The notes under the pieces are model-generated. The model saw only the letters and a list, made by a program, of their open reading frames with translations, did not search any database and was not told the origin of the DNA. The translations under genes were made by a program, and so were the position numbers. 64,000 bases of DNA from Scybalousia_A sp963540815 (GTDB lineage: Bacteria; Bacteroidota; Bacteroidia; Bacteroidales; P3), in NCBI GenBank assembly GCA_963540815.1, contig CAUTQY010000008.1, positions 7,193 to 71,192 of the forward strand, in the 5' to 3' direction. Positions 1 to 7,839 of this stretch are shown in pieces. Position 1 is the stretch's first letter, and each line of letters begins with the position of its first letter.

Positions 1-132
1 CTGTTTTATTTCTTTATCTACCTCCACTTGATACGGAGTTCCGTTAAGTTCCAATTCTATGGTTTGTCTTTCAACACTTTTTATATCAACAGAATAATTT
101 GTACCGTGTATTTTGAATTTATAATTTTTCAT
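1..132 (-). CDS. Biotin carboxyl carrier subunit of methylmalonyl-CoA decarboxylase (5' part only)
   Basis: Forty-four codons read on the minus strand from an ATG at 132 to the window edge, without a stop. The N-terminus (MKNYKFKIHGTNYSVDI, then VELNGTPYQVEV-like text) resembles the start of the biotin/lipoyl carrier subunit that follows the OadG-like gene in Bacteroidales methylmalonyl-CoA decarboxylase clusters. The biotinylated MKM motif would lie near the C-terminus, outside the window. It sits 17 bp after the OadG-like gene and is probably translated from the same mRNA. In related genomes the next gene is the sodium-pump beta subunit OadB. The family call rests on similarity of a short N-terminus plus gene order. 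Confidence 0.75.
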   Translation of the reverse strand, partial: MKNYKFKIHGTNYSVDIKSVERQTIELELNGTPYQVEVDKEIKQ

Positions 133-149
133 ATTATCTGTGTTTTCGT

Positions 150-1118
150 TTATCGTCTTTTATAAACATTCATATTATACATTTTGCTACTCCACGGAGA
201 GTACCTTCTATTAACCTCGGTGATTGTCAGTACGGTGTTTTCCTCGTCGTGCAACTCCTCGTTATACATATAAATTGCAGCGGCAATTGCGGCAAACTCA
301 TCTCCGCTTAGATATTTCCTATCAGCTTTTTCTGCAAGAGGAATATTTGCGTTATTATTTTCTTCTGTTTTTTTCTTCCTCCTTGCTTGTATTTTCATAA
401 GCGCTTTTGCAAAGCCCATAAGTATTATGGAAATGATAATCAAAGCAAAGAAAACCGTACTCATTGCAATCATAGTAAGCCCCAGTCCGTAAGGGTCGTG
501 TTCTTTTATCTGCTCCGATTTTCTCGGTATTTTGTATATTTTATAACTCGCCTCGTTGGTAGAGACGGTATCTATATTAATGGAACCGAAACCCTTAGAG
601 ACATCGATATCAAAAACATTGAAACCGGAGGGATTTAACCCGGCCACATAAAGACGTTTGTTGGTTTTATCAAAAGAAAAAGCGGAAGCCGCACCTGCAA
701 ACTTGTTGGTAGTATTTACAACATTGCCTTGCATATCCAACACTCCTATATAAGAAGAATCTATATTGGAGGCAAGAAATACTATGTGGTTATCGTATAG
801 GGCAATACTTACTGGCTTGTAGATAAATTGCACATCATGTCTTCCTATTTGCTTATCTACCAAAAAAGTATTTGTTATTTCGTAACCTTCTGCCGTGCGA
901 GATAATATTGCTATAGTATTTTCCGGGGTATCTATAACCACCATTTGTTGTGTTTTGGAATCCACTGCAAAAGTCTGTGGTATCAATGGGTCTTCAAAAG
1001 CGTTGCTTTCTCCTTTACCACTTGTCGTAGCTGAGAAATCAGCGTTCTGAGCAAAAGAAACAAACCCTATCAACAACAAGCCAAAAGCAAGGAATACCGT
1101 TTTTATATTCTTTTTCAT
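150..1118 (-). CDS. OadG-family (sodium-pump decarboxylase gamma) subunit with a large extracytoplasmic N-terminal domain
   Basis: A 322-residue protein. Residues 1-23 are a signal peptide (hydrophobic run ending SFAQ). Residues about 25-205 form a soluble region of beta-rich text with recurring blocks such as QTFAVDSKTQQMVVID and IGVLDMQGNVV, reminiscent of beta-propeller blades. A single transmembrane helix lies near residues 212-236, followed by a short basic segment (ARRKKK) and a tail with AAIAAAIYMY and a final SPWSSKMYNMNVYKR, which is the typical end of OadG subunits in Bacteroidetes. The gamma subunit anchors and assembles the decarboxylase on the sodium-pumping beta subunit. It lies 13 bp after mmdA and 17 bp before the biotin carrier gene. 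OadG proteins are usually much shorter, so the N-terminal domain is the unusual part; its role is unknown. Confidence 0.8.
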   Translation of the reverse strand: MKKNIKTVFLAFGLLLIGFVSFAQNADFSATTSGKGESNAFEDPLIPQTFAVDSKTQQMVVIDTPENTIAILSRTAEGYEITNTFLVDKQIGRHDVQFIYKPVSIALYDNHIVFLASNIDSSYIGVLDMQGNVVNTTNKFAGAASAFSFDKTNKRLYVAGLNPSGFNVFDIDVSKGFGSINIDTVSTNEASYKIYKIPRKSEQIKEHDPYGLGLTMIAMSTVFFALIIISIILMGFAKALMKIQARRKKKTEENNNANIPLAEKADRKYLSGDEFAAIAAAIYMYNEELHDEENTVLTITEVNRRYSPWSSKMYNMNVYKRR

Positions 1119-1131
1119 TGGCTTATATGTT

Positions 1132-2691
1132 TTACAATGGGATGTTATTGTGTTTTTTCATAGGATTGCTATCCTTCTTTGTGGCTAAGGCTTGCAAGGC
1201 TCTAATTATGCGAAAACGAGTATTTCTCGGTTCTATCACATCATCTATATAGCCGTATTTTGCAGCATTGTAAGGATTAGCAAATTTATCATTATATTCT
1301 TGTTCTTTTTCTGCCAAGAATTTTGCCTTTTCCTGTTCGTCCGTCATATCCTTTAATGTACTGCCATAAAGAATAGCAGCGGCACCTGAGGCACCCATAA
1401 CAGCCACTTGTGCAGTAGGCCAAGCATAATTTATATCACCCCTTAATTGTTTGGAGGACATAACACAGTGAGCACCACCATAAGACTTCCTAAGAGTTAC
1501 CGTAACCTTTGGAACAGTGGCTTCTCCGTAAGCGAACAAAAGTTTTGCACCATTGGTAATTATACCGTTGTATTCTTGTCCCGTACCGCAAAGAAACCCC
1601 GGTACATCCACCAAGGTAACGATAGGAATATTGAAAGCATCGCAAAAACGAACAAATCTTCCTCCTTTCCGTGAGGAATTTATGTCCAAAACCCCTGCCA
1701 TACATTTTGGCTGATTGGCTACTATGCCAACACTTACACCATTAAAACGAGCAAAACCCACTACTATATTTTGGGCAAATCTTTCGTGTATCTCGAAAAA
1801 TTCTCCGTTATCTATTATGGCTGTTATAACCTCCTTAACATCATACGGTTTATTGGGATTCTCGGGTATTATGGTGTTAAGACTATCCTCCAATCTGTCA
1901 ATAGGGTCGGTGCAATTTGTTAAAGGAGCTTCTTCCAAGTTGTTTGAAGGAATATAGGACACAAGTTTTCTAATCATTTGTATACCTTCTTGCTCTGTTT
2001 CCGATACAAAATGTGCCACACCGCTTTTGGTTGCATGCACCATTGCCCCGCCAAGGGAGGCTTCGGTAACATCCTCTCCTGTCACTGTTTTTACAACCTT
2101 AGGTCCGGTAACAAACATATAAGAATTTTCCTTACTCATAAGAATAAAGTCCGTCAAAGCAGGTGAATAAACCGCTCCTCCGGCACAGGGACCGAAAATT
2201 GCAGAAATCTGAGGTATTACTCCGGAGGCAAGAATATTCCTCTCAAAAATCTCGGCATACCCGGCAAGGGAATTAACCCCTTCTTGTATTCTGGCACCAC
2301 CCGAATCACTTAAACCTATAACAGGCGCGCCTACTTTCATGGCTTGGTCCATGATTTTGCATATTTTCTTTGCAAAAGACTCGCTTAGAGAACCTCCGTA
2401 TGCTGTAAAATCTTGTGAAAACACATAAACCAAACGGCCGTCTATTGTACCGTATCCCGTAACCACACCATCGGTAAGAATTTCTTTTTTCTCCATACCG
2501 AAATCGGTACAACGATGGGTTACAAACATATCAAATTCTTCAAAACTACCTTCGTCCAAGAGCAAATCTATCCTCTCTCTTGCCGATAACTTACCTTTGG
2601 AATGTTGTTTATCTATACCTTTTTGACCTCCGCCTAACCTAGCCTGAGCCCTAAGGTCTAATAATTGTTTAATTTTTTCTTCAAAAGCCAT
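1132..2691 (-). CDS. mmdA: Methylmalonyl-CoA decarboxylase alpha subunit / propionyl-CoA carboxylase beta chain
   Basis: A full-length carboxyltransferase subunit of 519 residues. It moves CO2 between methylmalonyl-CoA or propionyl-CoA and the biotin of the carrier subunit. The acyl-CoA carboxylase beta fold is recognised from SDSGGARIQEG (about residues 128-138), GPCAGGAVYSPALTDFI (about 167-183) and the C-terminal half with DVPGFLCGTGQEY and GGAHCVMSSKQL. The ATG at 2691 begins MAFEEKIKQL, normal for the family. Neighbours (epimerase upstream, OadG-like and biotin carrier downstream) favour the sodium-pumping decarboxylase role in succinate-to-propionate fermentation over an ATP-dependent carboxylase. 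No biotin carboxylase gene is present in the window. There is an 80-bp gap to mce, and the cluster is probably driven by the promoter ahead of the DUF4837 gene. Confidence 0.93.
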   Translation of the reverse strand: MAFEEKIKQLLDLRAQARLGGGQKGIDKQHSKGKLSARERIDLLLDEGSFEEFDMFVTHRCTDFGMEKKEILTDGVVTGYGTIDGRLVYVFSQDFTAYGGSLSESFAKKICKIMDQAMKVGAPVIGLSDSGGARIQEGVNSLAGYAEIFERNILASGVIPQISAIFGPCAGGAVYSPALTDFILMSKENSYMFVTGPKVVKTVTGEDVTEASLGGAMVHATKSGVAHFVSETEQEGIQMIRKLVSYIPSNNLEEAPLTNCTDPIDRLEDSLNTIIPENPNKPYDVKEVITAIIDNGEFFEIHERFAQNIVVGFARFNGVSVGIVANQPKCMAGVLDINSSRKGGRFVRFCDAFNIPIVTLVDVPGFLCGTGQEYNGIITNGAKLLFAYGEATVPKVTVTLRKSYGGAHCVMSSKQLRGDINYAWPTAQVAVMGASGAAAILYGSTLKDMTDEQEKAKFLAEKEQEYNDKFANPYNAAKYGYIDDVIEPRNTRFRIIRALQALATKKDSNPMKKHNNIPL

Positions 2692-2771
2692 AGTCTATAA
2701 ATATTTGGTATATCTTTTATAGGTTAATATTATTTATTTTTAACCCAATAATTATCATAATAAACCGGAAT

Positions 2772-3173
2772 TTATTCACAACAAAATTCCGTTAAGACAC
2801 CTAATGTTGATTTAGGATGCAAGAAGCCTATGTTAAGGTTTTCCGCTCCTTTTCTTGCTTGTTTGTCTATCAAACGAACACCTTTTTGTTCCGCTTCTTT
2901 AAGGGCTTGGTTGGTATCTTCCATTTTAAAGGCAACATGATGTACTCCTTGTCCTTTGTTTGCAATAAATTTTGCAATAGTACTGTCTTCACTTGTTGCT
3001 TCCAAAAGTTCTATTTTTACTTCTCCTACCTTAAAGAAAGCGGTTCTTACTTTTTGGTCTGCTACCTCTTCTATGTTGTAACACTTTAATCCCATTACAT
3101 TCTCCCAATACTTGATAGCCTCATCCAAGTTGGACACTGCTATGCCAATGTGTTCGATTTTTGAAGGTGTCAT
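2772..3173 (-). CDS. mce: Methylmalonyl-CoA epimerase
   Basis: A 133-residue protein of the glyoxalase/VOC fold, the usual length for this enzyme. It interconverts the (R) and (S) forms of methylmalonyl-CoA, linking the B12-dependent mutase to decarboxylation. Visible family signatures are HIGIAVSNLDEAIKYW at residues 7-22 (first metal-binding His), LLEATSEDSTIAKFI near the middle, GVHHVAFKMED (second His) and a late glutamate in GVLTEFC. It is 24 bp after the DUF4837 gene and 80 bp before mmdA, so it is probably in the same operon. The mutase small subunit lies far away at 40.1-42.0 kb. Confidence 0.93.
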   Translation of the reverse strand: MTPSKIEHIGIAVSNLDEAIKYWENVMGLKCYNIEEVADQKVRTAFFKVGEVKIELLEATSEDSTIAKFIANKGQGVHHVAFKMEDTNQALKEAEQKGVRLIDKQARKGAENLNIGFLHPKSTLGVLTEFCCE

Positions 3174-3197
3174 AATTTTTCCTTAATTTTTTGAGTG

Positions 3198-4214
3198 TTA
3201 ATAATTTATTGTTTTCTTATTTATTCCGTAAACTATACTTTCCAATTGCATTAAATAATCCCTTTTCGGTTTATTAGGGTTGTACAAGAAACAATCTATC
3301 ATAACGAAGTTTTTATTTTTTTCGTCCCTGAAAACATAATTCAAAAAAGGCCCTCCCATAAAGTCACCAAACAATCGCCACAAACCTCTTGTTTCTATCA
3401 TTACATAATTACCTGCCTTAATGGTGTCTCTAAACAACTCCGTTCTGAGTTCGGTTCCCATGTATGAACCTTTGACGCTTCCCGGCACAAAAGCCTTCCC
3501 CAAAGAATCCCTCAACTCTATAACTTTTTTGCCCATAAATAAGTCTTGTGAAGAGTAAGGTTTTTTGTAAATCATTACATTAAAACTTTCTTTTTGAGTT
3601 TCCTTTCTTATCCAAAAAAAATTATCGGTTTGTTTGGCAAGATAAAAATCGGAGGGAAAAGTTAAAGAAAAATCAAATGTTTTCTTTATCTTCTCCCGCA
3701 GTTTGATATTCTCATCTCTTTTAAAAGCGTTGTAAATTCGTATATGTTCATTCTTACGAAATTGATACTTTATAGTATTTGCATAAGCATTTAGTATTGA
3801 GTAAATACTATCTGTGTTATCGGTTTTTATTTCAAAAATAGCCTGCGGATACACAGTTTTATTTATTGCTTGCCTTATAGTATTGTTGTTGCCGGCTTGT
3901 TTGTTGATTATAAGCACATTTCTATGCTTTTTGAACATTTCCGAATTATAGTATTGTCCCGGAGTAAGTTGCACCAAATCAAAATAAGGTTCTTTTTGCG
4001 GTAGTCCCTCTTGTGCTTTTTCAAAAATATTTCCCAAATAATCTTTTAATGATTTGGTATATAAAGAATCCGGTATAACAAGCAACATTTCCAACGTTTT
4101 ACCCCCTGAGGAAGGCATCCCGTGAGTTAAAATATCCTCTTTTGTAGGTTTGTGCTCACATGAGATAAACAATATAATAAGCAACAATGTGAGAATACGG
4201 TACCTTTTCTTCAT
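3198..4214 (-). CDS. DUF4837 family lipoprotein
   Basis: A 338-residue protein with a short N-terminal lipoprotein signal (hydrophobic run ending LFISC, lipobox Cys at residue 19), so it is probably anchored in an outer or inner membrane leaflet. The remainder resembles the DUF4837 family of Bacteroidetes: an early GKTLEMLLVIP strand, a middle QKESFNVMIYKKPY, and a late TRGLWRLFGDFMGGPFLNY motif. The function of this family is unknown. It is the first gene of the methylmalonyl-CoA decarboxylase cluster, with a well-formed promoter directly upstream (4243-4272). The position may be transcriptional convenience rather than a functional link. Confidence 0.75.
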   Translation of the reverse strand: MKKRYRILTLLLIILFISCEHKPTKEDILTHGMPSSGGKTLEMLLVIPDSLYTKSLKDYLGNIFEKAQEGLPQKEPYFDLVQLTPGQYYNSEMFKKHRNVLIINKQAGNNNTIRQAINKTVYPQAIFEIKTDNTDSIYSILNAYANTIKYQFRKNEHIRIYNAFKRDENIKLREKIKKTFDFSLTFPSDFYLAKQTDNFFWIRKETQKESFNVMIYKKPYSSQDLFMGKKVIELRDSLGKAFVPGSVKGSYMGTELRTELFRDTIKAGNYVMIETRGLWRLFGDFMGGPFLNYVFRDEKNKNFVMIDCFLYNPNKPKRDYLMQLESIVYGINKKTINY

Positions 4215-4242
4215 AACTGTGTGAGTTAACTTTTAAAGGTTG

Positions 4243-4272
4243 CAAATTTACAAAAAATGCAATAACTCACAA
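4243..4272 (-). promoter_or_regulatory. Bacteroidetes-type promoter of the DUF4837-mce-mmdA operon
   Basis: On the minus strand TTG (4270-4272), a 19-nt spacer, then TAAATTTG (4243-4250), matching the TTTG-N19-TAnnTTTG consensus. It lies 29 nt upstream of the ATG at 4214. Confidence 0.75.
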
Positions 4273-4326
4273 AAACAGGCTAAATTTATTTATCACAAAG
4301 AAAAACAAATTTATCCAAATTTAAAA

Positions 4327-4368
4327 AGTCTGTTTTACTCATTTGAAGTAAAACAGACTTTTTTTTTG
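4327..4368. terminator. Intrinsic terminator downstream of the frameshifted cargo gene
   Basis: A 13-bp stem, AGTCTGTTTTACT (4327-4339) and AGTAAAACAGACT (4347-4359), with a 7-nt loop and T-rich tracts on both sides. It ends transcription from the minus-strand locus at 4384-5317 and insulates the mmdA operon. Confidence 0.8.
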
Positions 4369-4383
4369 AACGTTGCTACCGAT

Positions 4384-5317
4384 CTATTTTTTAATAATTT
4401 TTTTGTTGGTTTGTCCTTGTGAAGTGAATACTTTTATAAAATACACCCCTTTTTGGTAGTCGGTTAGGGTTAATTTATGGTTATAAGAGTTTGGTTGCTC
4501 TTGTTTTAACAATCTGCTTGTTTCGTCGTATAACTCTATTTTCTTTATCTTATAACCGCAATTAACATTCACCTCCTCTTCGGTAGGATTAGGAAAAACA
4601 TGAACATATTCCGAAATATCTCTCACTTCTTCTATGCCAACCCCCGTATACTCTTCTACATTTGGGTCATACTCGCCAAGTATGGGAAAAAGATAAAGCA
4701 TAGTTGCAGCCTTATCGCCGTAATCATAGAAATCTGCTCGTCTCCAATCCAAACTTCCACGTTGTCTAAGTAATGGGTACATATCCACAGATAATGGGGT
4801 ACATAACTTGGTACCCAAAACAGCTGGAGCGAGGAAAGACGAACCACTCCCCGTATAATGACCTAAACCCGGTAATAATGTGTCCATATTATGTAAAACA
4901 ACGTAAAACTTCCCTTTGATATTAACAGGGTTATCAAAAAGAATTTCCTTGTAAGGTAATATTGTGTCATAAGAGACAAACGGATAATGTTGCGTAACAT
5001 CCACACCCCTTATTATATTATTCAAGGAAGAATCCCAAATCTCCAAATAATTAAGGTATATGTAAACCGGCAGAATATCCCACATAACCTGACACCCCAC
5101 AATTACTATTGTTGTAATTGCCGCTATACTTATCAAACCATAGGGTGATTATCATGTCGTCTCTATACTTCTCTACCCTAACGGTTTGGGCGACAGGGAC
5201 GATTGAGCGGGATACTCTTTCCGAGCTATTGGATATTACTCCTTGCATTTGAGCAAAGGCGACTGTTTGCAACAATAAAATTGTACAAACCAAAAAGAAT
5301 AAAAATTTGTTACGCAT
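4384..5317 (-). pseudogene. T9SS cargo protein gene broken by a frameshift
   Basis: Two overlapping frames make one recognisable gene. The 5' frame (5317 to 5051, 88 codons) starts MRNKFLFFLVCTILLLQTVAFAQ, a signal peptide, and runs to WFDKYSGNYNNSNCG and then a stop. The 3' frame, offset by one base, carries the rest down to 4384. Its region LEIWDSSLNNIIRG...KGKFYVVLHNMDT parallels LRDESLNNILWQ...HGKFYVVYHTPDT in the intact protein at 24356-25375. The 3' frame ends in a type A T9SS sorting domain (HVFPNPTEEEVNV, KGVYFIKVFTSQGQ, KKIIKK). The shift lies at about 5051-5090. The start is preceded by a strong ribosome binding site (AGGAGG). A sequencing error or a relaxed start of the second half cannot be excluded, but decay fits the other broken cargo genes here. 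Confidence 0.75.
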
Positions 5318-5355
5318 AATACCTCCTGTTTTTTTGATTAAGAACTATTTTGCGG

Positions 5356-5385
5356 CAAACGTAAAAATAATTTTAATACAAACAA
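5356..5385 (-). promoter_or_regulatory. Bacteroidetes-type promoter of the frameshifted cargo gene
   Basis: Minus-strand TTG (5383-5385), 19-nt spacer, TACGTTTG (5356-5363), 38 nt ahead of the ATG at 5317. The promoter and the AGGAGG site just upstream of the ATG look intact although the reading frame is broken. Confidence 0.7.
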
Positions 5386-5415
5386 TAAAAAAGCACACTT
5401 TTTTTGAAAAAAAAT

Positions 5416-5458
5416 ATCGGAAAAATATAAGGGCTTATATTTTTCCGATAAATTAAGT
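5416..5458. terminator. Intrinsic terminator after the T9SS cargo gene at 5475
   Basis: A perfect 15-bp stem, ATCGGAAAAATATAA (5416-5430) and its complement (5435-5449), with a 4-nt GGGC loop. On the minus strand the stem is followed by ATTTTTTTTC, as expected for termination of the gene ending at 5475. Confidence 0.8.
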
Positions 5459-5474
5459 TTGTTTTACTAACGTA

Positions 5475-6272
5475 CTACCTTTTGATAAATTTTTGTTTTA
5501 TCAAAGTATTATCCGATAATACATTTATAAAATACACTCCGTTATCCAAATCGGAAATATTTATTTGTTTGGTATTATATGTTCTTATAACCTCTTGTCC
5601 CAGTGAATTGATTATACATATTTGTCGGATAGCGTTTTTTGTATCTATATTCAAAATATCCGTTGCCGGATTCGGATAGATGGAAATTTTATTTACAATA
5701 TTTTCCGTTAGACTCAGATTTCCGGTTTGTCCGGCATTTATAGGTGTGTTAGGCGTTGATTGATAGGCATACCCATAAAGTTTTACATCCTTTGCCTGTT
5801 GATTTGACGTAGAGGCAACTATTTCTATTTTTGCCCAACCGTAGTAGGTATTATTTCCGTTTTTAAATTTAAAACCCACGTAATTTATACCGCTACCTTC
5901 CCAAGCCGTGTAATCGGGTGATAGATACAGGACATCAAAACAAGGCATTTGTACATCATCATAACCGTAAAAAACACAGTCGGAGGATATGTTACTTGAT
6001 AGGGTAAGTTTATTTACGTTTGCGTTATAACTTGCAGGGGTAGCCACCACAGAACTACCGGGAGTAAAACATCCAAAATAAATAGCCTCTCCGTAATGGT
6101 TGTAATTTTGAATAATAAACTTAGCCTCTTCTCCGAAAAAGTTTAATTGATATTCGGAATTAGTGCCGTTAATTAACACAGGATTGTCTTCCAAATTTGT
6201 ATAAACCACTTGAGAATTTGTTGTAATACTTGCAGAAAACATTACTGCAAAGACTAATAATAGACGTTTCAT
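5475..6272 (-). CDS. Secreted protein with T9SS type A C-terminal sorting domain, function unknown
   Basis: A 265-residue protein with an N-terminal signal peptide (MKRLLLVFAVMFSASITTNSQ) and a C-terminal T9SS sorting domain from about residue 185. The signatures are ISIYPNPATDILNI, an inner strand with SLGQEV, DLDNGVYFINVLSDN and a terminal KQKFIKR. The central 150 residues (YFGCFTPGSSVVA, INYVGFKFKNGNNTYYGWAKIEI) are strand-rich; the GWAKIEI phrase resembles sandwich domains common in secreted Bacteroidetes proteins, but no enzyme motif is seen. The protein should cross the outer membrane by T9SS and be attached to the surface or released. It is intact, unlike its neighbour at 4384-5317. 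No canonical TAnnTTTG box was found directly upstream. Confidence 0.8.
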   Translation of the reverse strand: MKRLLLVFAVMFSASITTNSQVVYTNLEDNPVLINGTNSEYQLNFFGEEAKFIIQNYNHYGEAIYFGCFTPGSSVVATPASYNANVNKLTLSSNISSDCVFYGYDDVQMPCFDVLYLSPDYTAWEGSGINYVGFKFKNGNNTYYGWAKIEIVASTSNQQAKDVKLYGYAYQSTPNTPINAGQTGNLSLTENIVNKISIYPNPATDILNIDTKNAIRQICIINSLGQEVIRTYNTKQINISDLDNGVYFINVLSDNTLIKQKFIKR

Positions 6273-6399
6273 AATTGTTGTTTTTTAGTTATTAATTATT
6301 GTTTGGATAATGTGGAGACTACAAAAAACATATTTTGTTGCAAAAATGTAATAAATTTATATATGTTTTTTTTTATCATAATAAGAGAATGGACAACAA

Positions 6400-6430
6400 A
6401 AAAGGGAAAAAGAATAAATCCCTTTCCTTT
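6400..6430 (-). terminator. Probable terminator of the rpsF-rpsR-rplI operon
   Basis: A short stem (AAAGGG and CCCTTT arms around a 13-nt loop, weakly extended) followed on the minus strand by a T tract, about 35-60 nt beyond the rplI stop. The stem is weaker than the other terminators in the window. Confidence 0.45.
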
Positions 6431-6460
6431 TTCATCATGAAATAAAAAATCTACAAAATA

Positions 6461-6913
6461 TTATCCGGCGATAACTTCAAATTCGAACTCTGCCTTAATG
6501 TCTTTATATACATTAACGACAGCATTGTACTTACCCAATTCTTTGACAGCATCACCTTTGATAAATATTTTCTTTCTGTCTATATCCATATTATGTTGTT
6601 CTTTGATAGCATCAGCCAATTGAATACTATTAACAGAACCGTATATTTTGCCATTTTCTCCGGCTTTGGTTAGTACTTTTATAGTACCCATAGCAGATAT
6701 TCTCTCCGCAAAAGCAGAGGATTCTTTCCTTATGTTCTCTTCTTTTCTTGCTTTCTGGCGAATATTTTCCGCCAATATTTTCTTTGCGGAAGGCGTTGCC
6801 ATTATTGCTAGCCCTTGAGGAAGGAGATAATTGTTTGCATAACCGTCCTTGACGGTAACTATTTCATCCTTGTAACCTACGTGATTAACGTCTTGTTTCA
6901 ATATTATTTCCAT
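6461..6913 (-). CDS. rplI: 50S ribosomal protein L9
   Basis: A 150-residue protein, the standard length for L9. The N-terminal RNA-binding domain is plain: MEIILKQDVNHVGYKDEIV, then VKDGYANNYLLPQGLAIMAT at about residues 21-40. A long connecting helix rich in Lys and Glu follows, then a C-terminal domain with SVNSIQLADAIKEQ and KELGKYNAVVNVYKDI. L9 binds domain V of 23S rRNA and helps frame maintenance. It is the last gene of the S6-S18-L9 operon, 21 bp after rpsR. Confidence 0.97.
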   Translation of the reverse strand: MEIILKQDVNHVGYKDEIVTVKDGYANNYLLPQGLAIMATPSAKKILAENIRQKARKEENIRKESSAFAERISAMGTIKVLTKAGENGKIYGSVNSIQLADAIKEQHNMDIDRKKIFIKGDAVKELGKYNAVVNVYKDIKAEFEFEVIAG

Positions 6914-6934
6914 ATAAAAACTCCTTCTCTTTAA

Positions 6935-7201
6935 TTATTTTAACAAGTCTGCTACGTATGGCATAAGAGCAAGATGTCTTGCACGTTTAACCGCCTGAGC
7001 AACTTTTCTTTGATACTTTCTAGATGTCCCCGTAATTCTTGCAGGAAGTATTTTTCCTTGCTCGTTTACAAACTTCAAAAGAAAATCTGCATCTTTGTAG
7101 TCTATATATTTAATACCACTCTTTTTGAAACGGCAATATTTCTTTCTCTGTGTTTCAAGTTTAATGGGGGTCAAAAATTTTATTTCACTATCGTTTGCCA
7201 T
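6935..7201 (-). CDS. rpsR: 30S ribosomal protein S18
   Basis: An 88-residue protein with the S18 core: IKYIDYKDADFLLKFVNEQGKILPARITG (middle of the protein) and the basic helix RKYQRKVAQAVKRARHLALMPYV at the C-terminus. S18 pairs with S6 on the platform of the 30S subunit. The gene sits 2 bp after rpsF and 21 bp before rplI, the conserved order, and co-translation with S6 is likely. Confidence 0.97.
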   Translation of the reverse strand: MANDSEIKFLTPIKLETQRKKYCRFKKSGIKYIDYKDADFLLKFVNEQGKILPARITGTSRKYQRKVAQAVKRARHLALMPYVADLLK

Positions 7202-7203
7202 AA

Positions 7204-7614
7204 TTATTCTTCTGCTTTTACTTCTTCTTGTTTAACTTCTTCTTTTTTCTTTTCCTTGCTTTCCATTGCCTTTTGTTGAGATTTCAAACCTCCGTTTCTT
7301 CTCTTTTCATTATATGCCACAGCATATTTGTCCAAAGATACGGTAAGAAAACGTAACAAACGTTCATCTCTTTTGTAGGTAGTCTCCAATTTTGCTATCA
7401 AAGAGCCCTCAGCCTTAAATTCTATAAGGTAATAGAAACCTGAGGTTATCTTTTGTATGGGATAGGCAAGTTTTCTCATACCCCAATTGTTTTCATCCAC
7501 GATTTCAGCACCATTCTCCTTTAAAAGAGTCTGATACTTTCCCACCGTTTCCTTTATCTGGTCGTCAGATAAAACGGGAGTCATAATGAAAACGGTTTCA
7601 TACTGTTTTTTCAT
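7204..7614 (-). CDS. rpsF: 30S ribosomal protein S6
   Basis: A 136-residue protein starting MKKQYETVFIMTPVLSDDQI, with NNWGMRKLAYPIQKITSGFYYLIEFKA and LRFLTVSLDKYA in the usual S6 positions. The last 25 residues form a Lys/Glu-rich tail (KEKKKEEVKQEEVKAEE) not needed for the fold; extended charged tails of S6 are common in Bacteroidetes. It is the first gene of the operon, with a promoter at 7662-7692. Confidence 0.97.
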   Translation of the reverse strand: MKKQYETVFIMTPVLSDDQIKETVGKYQTLLKENGAEIVDENNWGMRKLAYPIQKITSGFYYLIEFKAEGSLIAKLETTYKRDERLLRFLTVSLDKYAVAYNEKRRNGGLKSQQKAMESKEKKKEEVKQEEVKAEE

Positions 7615-7661
7615 TTTTAACTAATTTTTTATTAGACAATTTTTGTTTGTTTTCGAGTCTG

Positions 7662-7692
7662 CAAAGGTATACTTTTTTTTTTACATAGCCAA
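7662..7692 (-). promoter_or_regulatory. Promoter of the rpsF operon
   Basis: Minus-strand TTG (7690-7692), 20-nt spacer, TACCTTTG (7662-7669), giving a leader of about 45 nt before rpsF. Confidence 0.7.
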
Positions 7693-7785
7693 ACAATTTA
7701 CAAATAAACGCACAAAAAACTATTTTTTCTTGTCGTTCTACAAAAAAAACGTATGTCTCAATATTATAATATTGATAGTTTTTAT

Positions 7786-7793
7786 TATCTTTG
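7786..7793 (+). promoter_or_regulatory. -7 element ahead of the CoA-transferase gene
   Basis: TATCTTTG matches TAnnTTTG, 46 nt ahead of the ATG at 7840. No convincing -33 TTG at the right distance. Confidence 0.5.
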
Positions 7794-7839
7794 CTTGCCG
7801 AGTAGAATTAATAAAAATGTATAATAACACTATAATTTT

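Noticed and set aside
5051..5136. Programmed frameshift joining the two halves of the cargo gene
   Set aside because: No slippery heptamer with downstream structure is evident, and four cargo loci are broken in different ways.
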